A stretch of 64,000 bases of DNA from Salvator merianae. Taxonomy: Eukaryota > Chordata > Lepidosauria > Squamata > Teiidae. Positions within the stretch are counted from its first letter, which is position 1, and the number at the start of each line of letters is the position of its first letter. The notes under the pieces were generated by a model. It made no database searches. It was not told the DNA's origin and worked only from the letters and a program-made list of their open reading frames with translations. Location of the stretch: positions 2,727,283 to 2,791,282 of the forward strand of contig QVOM02000023.1 in the NCBI GenBank assembly GCA_003586115.2. Reading direction: 5' to 3'. Positions 57,590 through 64,000 of the stretch are shown here, in pieces. The position numbers and the translations under genes were made by a program.

Positions 57590-58190
57590 CTCAGCTTTTG
57601 GCAGCTCTCAACTTGAAATTCTAGCAAAAGAAATTTTTCAAGTTGCTATTATTGCCTGTCACAGATTTATAAATATTGTGTGCTGCCGTGTGGTGTCACG
57701 GCTCTCTGGGGACGCCGGCGCATGCCAAAAGCGTCGCAGAATGAGAAAACAGTTCCTCGCCTTCAAATAAATGCTAATTTCTTTAACTGTGCTCACGCGA
57801 TGCTTTTGGTGAGCAGCTTCAGTAGTACAGAATATGTATCAGAGGGGGGAAAGAGGCTGATTGTCTTTTCCAGCAGAATTCGGCTGCTACTTTCATTAAG
57901 CTTGTTTAATTAGATTCCAGATGCTAATTTGGAAGTTGATACCGGAGGGTGCTGGACCGTTTGCCTTTGAATCGCTTCTCTGTGATGTGATGGTCCTGCA
58001 GAACACCACTGCCTTCTCTGCGCGCGATCAAGATATTCTGACAATTAGTAGAGGAAAGGAGTCGCTTTCATCAGGACAGGGGAAAAAAAAAAAATATCAG
58101 TTCTCTACCCATTTTAATGACAAGGGCCCAGAAAATTTTAAAGTTATCGCCATAACGGTGGCAGCTGTCACTGTTCAGACGGTGCCATTT
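57590..58190. promoter_or_regulatory. Candidate enhancer block
   Basis: Contains TTGCTATTATTGCC, ATTTATAAATATTG, AATGCTAATTTC, CTTGTTTAATTAGATTCC, ATGCTAATTTGG and TGACAATTAGTAG, with no transposon. Candidate only. Confidence 0.38.
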
Positions 58191-58469
58191 GGTGCCATAT
58201 AAAAAAAAAAATTCTTCCAAATAGTCTTTCTTCTTTGAGAAATATCCCTCATCTGAAAACACTAATGGTTTTATACTGCTGAATCTTCCAAGAACCGCTG
58301 TTAAAAAGAACACACCTCGAAAAGATTTTCAGCTCTGCACAAAGAAATTCCCCTAAAAATTTTAAAATATCTGTCATCTCTCTAGTGCATACTCTTTTTT
58401 TTTTCCCCTATCCACAAAGCCACTATTCTGTAGTCTATGCTACTTACACCAGATGAGCAGAACATGGGG

Positions 58470-58735
58470 ATCCGGGACAGGGCCTTTTCAATGATGGCCT
58501 CCAGACTGTGGAATAGTTTCCCCCCAAGGTGCACCGGGCACCTTCACTGTATACATTCAGACGATTAGCAAAGACAACTTATTTACCCCGGCCTTTGACT
58601 GAGGAAACATCTTCCCTTCCCCATATTCAGTTTTTTTATTTGATATGTTTATTTTATATTTTGTTGCTGTAACCTACCCTGAGACCTTCAGGTATAGGGA
58701 GGGATAAAAATGCAAATGAATAAATAAATAAAAGC
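58470..58735 (+). repeat. L2-type LINE 3' end
   Basis: Contains GGGCCTTTTCAATGATGG, GACTGTGGAATAGTTTCC, CCTGAGACCTTCAGGTATAG and ends (AATA)n at 58716-58733. Same family as 36800-37095. Confidence 0.9.
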
Positions 58736-59225
58736 CATCCTGACCAGTGATATCTTTATCCTCTAAATTAGGGACAAGTTGTGCTTCCAATCCTTCTACC
58801 CAGATTCAGATTCAAGAGAAACATCTGTTTTACTTCTAGCCTGGATTTGTGAGAATAAACGAACTGTGAGCCTGAATATACCCACAGTGGCAGGAAAGAC
58901 GAAGGACTGACAATTGTGAAAATAATGTTTCTTTTCTGGTCCTTCTGAGTTTTGATGCACACGCTGCTTGCTTTCCTTCTCTTCTTCTGAAATATCCATT
59001 CACCCACAATTCTAAGCCACTGACAACCTCCACAGCTTTGTCAGACGCATCTCGAAGGAGGGCTCACAGGAATTCAGCCCATCCTGACAAAGTTTATTGG
59101 GACCAAACTGGGACAGGCCAAACAAGATGGCCAAGATAGGTACATTTAAGAGATTGCTTCTATTGCAATTACCAACTGACAAAAACGTAGTCTGGAAAGG
59201 AACAGCTTATCTCAAAAGGTCAGCA

Positions 59226-59520
59226 CAGAGATGTGCACAAAACAAAATTTAGCAGTCGGTTTTAATCGAATCAAACTACCCTTTGGTTCACCCCTAGTCT
59301 GAACCATTTAGCTCTTGGTTCGTGTTCAATTTGAACCATCCGAACCACTGTAAACCACCCTTGGTTCGCTGTGGTTTGCTTGGCTCATTAAAACCCCCTT
59401 GGTTTGGTTCGATCAAACCTTTTTTTTCGAACTGAAGCTGGTTTGGTTTGCACGCAAACCACGCAGACACCGCCGTTCGCGGCAAACTGCGAATGAACTG
59501 AACCAGTTTGGCACATCTCC
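59226..59520. mobile_element. Non-autonomous hAT element with 8-bp target duplication
   Basis: Termini CAGAGATGTGC and GCACATCTCC are inverted. GGTCAGCA flanks both sides exactly (59218-59225 and 59521-59528). The inside is rich in GGTTTGGTTCG-like words and has no transposase. The perfect duplication points to a young insertion. Confidence 0.92.
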
Positions 59521-60515
59521 GGTCAGCAGGCCAAGTGGCCAAAGGGATTTCTGAGACAAGAGCATCCCCTGACCCAAGCATGGGGTCTCAGAGGCATTAA
59601 GGAGACCTCACAGCTTTTAGAAGCCCTCTGAAATGTGAGGGATCCTGCCCAGTTCCCACAGCCAGCCCAAACCCATCTATTTCCAGCACGGCTCAACGCA
59701 GCAGTAAATTCAAAACGCTTCTTGAGGAGGTGGGTAGATGACAGACTTTTGACCTCATTTTGAGCCATTCTGCTGTTTTAATTCCGACATAAAAGGAGTA
59801 GCAGGTGGGATCTCTCCCTTGGCGCCCTGAGCCAGGTTACCATTAACCTACCAGAACTGGATCGGCACCGGCTTCCAGGATCCGAAGCCCAAGATCACAG
59901 TTTGAGAAGCCAAGGACAAGGAGAGAGAAGAACTTCCAGGACACCCACATCTTTCCTTTTCTGTATGCTTGCCTCAAAAGACGCAAGTTACCTGGACACA
60001 CAATTTGGTATCCTGCCCACATCCTGCTACATACAAGCCTCGCATTTGTGCCAGGACAGAGACTTGGATCATTTCTGCCCAATACTGCGCTTGCCTATTG
60101 ACGAAGCACAGAGAGAACTGCTACCCTCACGTTTTCCTCTGGCCGACGTCTCAAGATATCTTCAGCTCATCTTAGAAGGCGCCATATTGTCAGAGAAACC
60201 AAAAGGGCCCTTCATCTCCTCTCCCAAAACCACTCAGGGAAGGGGGCTGAAAGTAATTCAAACCCAGACTAACCAGCTTGATGCCCTCTCCATGTGGTTC
60301 CAGCAACCACCCCCAAGCCGATGGCCGATAGGCATGAATGCTAAACACCAAACTAGTAGCACCCGGAACTTTTGGCCTTCCCAGATTTTAGTAGTTCAAC
60401 CCAACCTGCAGCTGGAAATATTTGTGAGCAAATGAAGTCCCCTTGGGAAATTTCTGACCAACGAAACATGCCCAATTACGCAACCTCGTGCAGGGATGGA
60501 GAAAGCAGGGTTTAC

Positions 60516-60574
60516 CTCCATATCAGGCTTGAACTTGTCTTCAAATACCGCCATGGCTGCCAAGGAACCGGACC
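60516..60574 (-). CDS. PSMB7: PSMB7 exon 6 (SGSLAAMAVFEDKF..)
   Basis: This 59-bp minus-strand exon lies between acceptor TGGTTTCAG and donor GAG|GTAAAC. It completes a split Gly codon and encodes SGSLAAMAVFEDKFKPDME (phase 1/0). The first Ser is the conserved Ser129 of the mature subunit. Human has Arg where this copy has Lys in DKFKPDME. Exon number assumes the eight-exon human structure. Confidence 0.96.
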
Positions 60575-61789
60575 CTGAAACCAGCAGAAAAGCCATTGGT
60601 TATGGTTTCGATAACAATGCATCTGTCATATATATTTTAAGTAAAAGAACAGCAAAATGCCCTTCACTGACTTCTTAAAGTATCACTAGTACAGCCAGAA
60701 CCCCAAGAATCACGTCTGCGTCTGCAGGTGGCTTTGTTTCCCAAAACAACCCAGCCAATTTTGCTTTTATTAAAATTATACGGGGCTCTGAAAATCAAAT
60801 CCAGGCAGTTTACAAAAGCGATAAATAAAAAACTGTATTAAAGGAAGAAAAGGAGAAGAAACTCTGGCAAGGGAATGTCACAAAACCAGGCAATAGCCTC
60901 AGGAGGGCAAGAAAGTGAGAAATGAGGAAGATGAGTTGAAAATGGGTTCTCAGGGGCAGCTGACAACCTGACACGGTCAGAACCTCCTTGCTTATATGAG
61001 GGAGAGCATTTGAGAGGGTTTCCTTTGCTGGGCCTGCCTTCCTCACGTCCAGTGGTCCGGACTAGGTGGAAATCCACCACTGCTGTTGGACGTCCCTAGC
61101 AAAATCATCATTGCCACCCAGCAAACCATGCTGAAACGCCAAGGACTTCCAGTAGGTTGGGGGATAAGGTCTTCCGATCAAGACAAATCAGTCAAAATTC
61201 CTATCAGGAACACCCAACCCTTTCGGAACATCTCAGGTACCTCTCTCTGTATATTTTTATTAGAAGCTGCCTTGGTTTGACACCTAAAATTGCTCCAAAC
61301 CACTCCTGCCCAGCAGAAGCTTAAGAGGCGGAGAGAGGCTGCCTGGACCTCGGAGTGCATTTACATCCTCTCAAAGGAACAAACCGTTTTAATTAACGAG
61401 CTCAACGCATTCGCCAACGGACAACGATGGAGGCAAGAAACAGGGTAGCCCATTCATGCATTCTCCTCTGTGTTGGTTTATTAAGGTGCTGTGCTCCGTT
61501 CCTGATTGTTTCTGGCTTGCATCACGGGTAGACCAAACAGAGGTTGCTTCTATCTCAAGTTTAAACCCACTAGGCCTGACCGTTTTGCCCCACAAAGGGC
61601 CAGAGAAACCTCGTCTTTCCCCAGACGGGCCACGAGCCGTTCAAGGGCCCCCGTGCAGCCGACAGGGCGCCGTTCTCGAGCGCGGCCGCAGTCTGCGCCG
61701 ACTCCCGAGGCTCGCCTTGTTCCAACGTGGGCAGGGTCCCTCGTGTCTCCCTCGCGCGCAGCCCACACAATCTGTCTGAAGCCGCGCGA

Positions 61790-62290
61790 CTTTTCGAGAC
61801 AGAAGAAAGTTGGCGACAATTTTTTACGCCAATTAGGAGATTTTTTGGCATTTATTACTTTTTAACTTGTTTTGCATACCGCTATCTATTTAGCTGGGTC
61901 ACCCAGAAAGCCGGATTTGCCATTTAAAATGATTTGTGTACGTCGCTTGACCACCTCAATGGTTTAGTGAAAAGGAAAAGGCGGCGATTAAACAGTTTCA
62001 AATGAGGTGCCCTGCTGATTTTATCAAGTCTGCTGAATGTATAATGAAAAGGCGGAAAGCTGACAACGACGCTGCTGAGGAAATACAGACTATCTTATCT
62101 GAACCATTTAAGGGGGCCCAATTATAGATCAAGTTTAAAGGGTAGAGGCAGCAGATTTAGAGGCACAAATCAATGAACACGGTAATCCCAGCGAATGTGA
62201 CAGATACTCCTGTTATGGAATATTGCTCTGGTTGAGGATCATTACCTTTACAGTGCCAAATACATCACTTGTAAAGAGTGGGGCGCTTAA
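61790..62290. promoter_or_regulatory. Candidate enhancer block
   Basis: A 500-bp repeat-free stretch with ACGCCAATTAGGAG, CATTTAAAATGATTTGTG, GGCGATTAAACAG, TGATTTTATCAAG, GACTATCTTATCTG and CCCAATTATAGATC. Even base composition and absence of mobile DNA resemble ultraconserved-type elements. Candidate only. Confidence 0.42.
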
Positions 62291-62724
62291 AGTATCTTCT
62301 CATTCACCGGGCGATGGCTATCTGTTTGTGTCTTGGAGTCGCACCGGCGTCTGTTTTTTAAGAGGGTTTTGTTTCGTTTTTTTTTAAGCGATAAAGAGAA
62401 ATTCTTTCTGAGGCATGGACTAGAGAGGAAGCAAAAGGCCGACTGCCAAAAGCCACAACAGAGAGCACAGAGCGGTCCAGCCAAAGCTGTGTCCTCCATA
62501 CGTCTATTGCACAAGCGCTCTGCCTAATTTCCCCCACCCCAGAGACACCTGCTGGAGTTCTTACGGCCACAGAGAGCCAAGGCTTGGAGGGATTATATTA
62601 TAACAGTTCCTCATTCATGCCCCAGCAGGGCTACACATCCCACAAGACAAGGCACTGAAAGCAGGGGTGTCCCCCTTTGTAGTTCAGGAACCTCTGGAGG
62701 TCTGCAAGTTAAAACTGCCCTGCA

Positions 62725-62950
62725 CGAACTCCTGGTCGGCTCAATGGACACCTCCATGGGTCCCCCTCTATGCAGTTTTCTGAGCAGAGATACAGGAGTG
62801 GTTTGCCATTGCCCACTTCTGGGGAGAGGCTGGGGATCGAACCGGCGACCCTCTGCTTTCCAGGCAGTTTGTTCTAGCACCTAACTCCTAGATTCCACGG
62901 GCCCCTCTATGCAGTTTTCTTGGCAGAGACACCCAAGTGGTTTCCCATCT
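62725..62950 (-). repeat. tRNA-headed SINE, one full and one partial unit
   Basis: Plus strand shows ATGCAGTTTTCTGAGCAGAG, GGTTTGCCATTGCC, GGGGATCGAACCGGCGACCC (inverted B-box) and then a second ATGCAGTTTTCTTGGCAGAG at 62909. Confidence 0.85.
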
Positions 62951-63569
62951 GTCCAATCAGCAGGTCAGCTGCAGGAACAAGCCCCTCCCCTTTCATTCCA
63001 GCGCCCCTAATTCTTGTTGTGGCTTCCATTCAACAGAAGCCACACCGAACGCTGTGCGTGCCAAATACTTCCGGATGCGGCTTATCACAAAAGCAGCTTG
63101 GCATTGGCACGCGCCAGGCTTCGGTATGAGATCGGGGCCTGTTAAGCTAAGCTAACTGCTAGGCTTGCAAGCAAATTAAACGCCGCCTGGGAATAACATG
63201 ACACAGATCTGGAAAGCAGGTATCCTGACCCACGCCGCAACTGCGGGAGAGGAACTCTGGACTGTTTCTGAGCACCTGCGTTGCCTTACGTTTTCCTCCT
63301 TTGCGTTTTCCTCCTTTGCTGTTTCAGGAGTTCTCGCTGGCCCAGATTAAACGTATCATGGGCTCCAATTTAGGCGCCTCAACCAGCAGCCCCACCGGCT
63401 GGGCATCCGTCCAGGGCAGAACCACCGGCACCTCCAGGCCCCGGCTTCCCCATGCCTCTTCCTGCCACGCCGGCGAACATGTGCAGCGTGAAGAGAGTAA
63501 CATTTAGATTTCTCTCATCCATCAGTGTCAGCGGGGCCTGACAGAGCACTTCTTCACAAACGCTCATTG

Positions 63570-63960
63570 TTATTCAATTTGCCGTTCCTCGAAGGGAGAA
63601 ATCCAGTGCGCTCCGCAGAGCCATCGACCGGCATCATTTTTCACCCGGGTTCCCGGCCGAGAGGCCCCGGTCTCCTGGCGGCGTTGCCGGCGCCGCAGAC
63701 AGACACTGCCAATGCAGGAAGCGCTGATTTATGAATATAAAAGCACGCCGGTGCCCAGAGATCGCGCTCGGCCGCAAGAGACCGGCGGAATGCCTCTCGC
63801 CGCTCCCCCAGCCTGAACTGACTTTAATTTTATGCACGCATTTCATTAGACGGCCATGGCCAGAAGCTCTTCTAGACAAGCGAGCAATCAGACGATCTTG
63901 CCTCGTTTGCTGAAATCCACATTTGTCCTTTGTCAGCATAAACACTTTAATTTGATGCTT
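63570..63960. promoter_or_regulatory. Candidate enhancer block
   Basis: Contains TTGTTATTCAATTTGCCG, GCTGATTTATGAATATAAAAG, GACTTTAATTTTATGCACGC and TTTCATTAGACGG with CpG-rich stretches. Candidate only. Confidence 0.3.
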
Positions 63961-64000
63961 TCACTCCTGAGTAAGCACCGAGTAGGTTTTAAACTCCTTC

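Larger units (their letters stand above)
47072..60515 (-). other. PSMB7: PSMB7 large intron (13.4 kb)
   Basis: It contains CR1 and hAT nested insertions (50740-51016, 51700-52665), a MITE (53894-54061), a LINE tail (55905-56335), L2 (58470-58735), hAT (59226-59520) and five candidate regulatory blocks. 47072-48590 and 59530-60510 hold only chance ORFs. Confidence 0.9.
44685..64000 (-). other. PSMB7: PSMB7 gene, 3' part (last 3 coding exons)
   Basis: PSMB7 encodes the beta2 subunit of the 20S proteasome, a threonine protease made with a propeptide that supplies trypsin-like cleavage. Three exons on the minus strand join in frame (59 + 152 + 112 bp) and match human residues ~171-277. Of the conserved residues around the active site, Ser129 (SGS, first exon), Asp166 and Ser169 (NDLGSGS, second exon), in mature numbering, are all present. 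The catalytic Thr1 and Lys33 lie in upstream exons outside the window. The C-terminal tail, which reaches across to beta3 in the proteasome, is in the last exon. The intron between the first two exons seen is 13.4 kb. The gene converges on NEK6, as in human 9q33.3. Confidence 0.96.
60575..64000 (-). other. PSMB7: PSMB7 intron upstream of exon 6 (partial)
   Basis: No PSMB7 exon 5 was found here. Contains a SINE (62725-62950) and candidate regulatory blocks at 61790-62290 and 63570-63960. The remainder (60575-61790, 62300-62720, 62950-63570) has no recognised feature. Confidence 0.85.

Noticed and set aside
63301..63507. Possible upstream PSMB7 exon or separate gene near 63330 with a CAG acceptor
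   Set aside because: It is on the wrong strand for PSMB7 and matches no PSMB7 segment on either strand.

Overview
This is a window of vertebrate nuclear DNA, most likely from a lizard or gecko (squamate). Coding DNA is sparse and split by GT-AG introns. The repeats are those of non-avian reptiles: CR1 3' ends closing in the ATTCTATGATTCT motif, L2 3' ends, BovB sequence, tRNA-headed SINEs with BovB-like tails, hAT-type MITEs and an endogenous retrovirus solo LTR. The species cannot be named from this alone.

Two protein genes are present and converge tail to tail. NEK6 (plus strand) has its last eight coding exons at 9126-41292. They total 852 bp and encode residues 31-313 in human numbering, which is the whole kinase domain, ending at a TGA. 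A 3' UTR of about 1.8 kb follows, with AATAAA signals near 43024 and 43075. The exon for the first ~30 residues and the promoter were not found and probably lie upstream. PSMB7 (minus strand) has its last three coding exons at 60516-60574, 46920-47071 and 44801-44912, with a poly(A) signal at 44704-44709. They encode the C-terminal ~107 residues of the proteasome beta2 subunit. Its first five exons lie beyond position 64000. The two 3' ends are about 1.6 kb apart.

Layout: 1-9125 is NEK6 5' intron with CR1, a LINE tail, a SINE array and a dinucleotide block. 9126-43100 is NEK6, its introns holding LINE tails, MITEs, a solo LTR and several repeat-free AT-rich blocks. 43100-44685 is the intergenic stretch, with a four-unit SINE array and a BovB fragment. 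44685-64000 is PSMB7, with a 13.4-kb intron holding nested transposons and repeat-free blocks rich in homeodomain-type TAATTA motifs.

The two genes do not act in one pathway. NEK6 is a mitotic kinase and PSMB7 supplies trypsin-like proteasome activity. In human they are neighbours between LHX2 and NR5A1/NR6A1, so the repeat-free intronic blocks are reasonable candidates for long-range enhancers. I did not find a clearly new biological system. The most useful leads are the candidate regulatory blocks, the multimeric SINE family, the LINE family with a ~220-230 bp duplicated tail, and several datable nested insertions.
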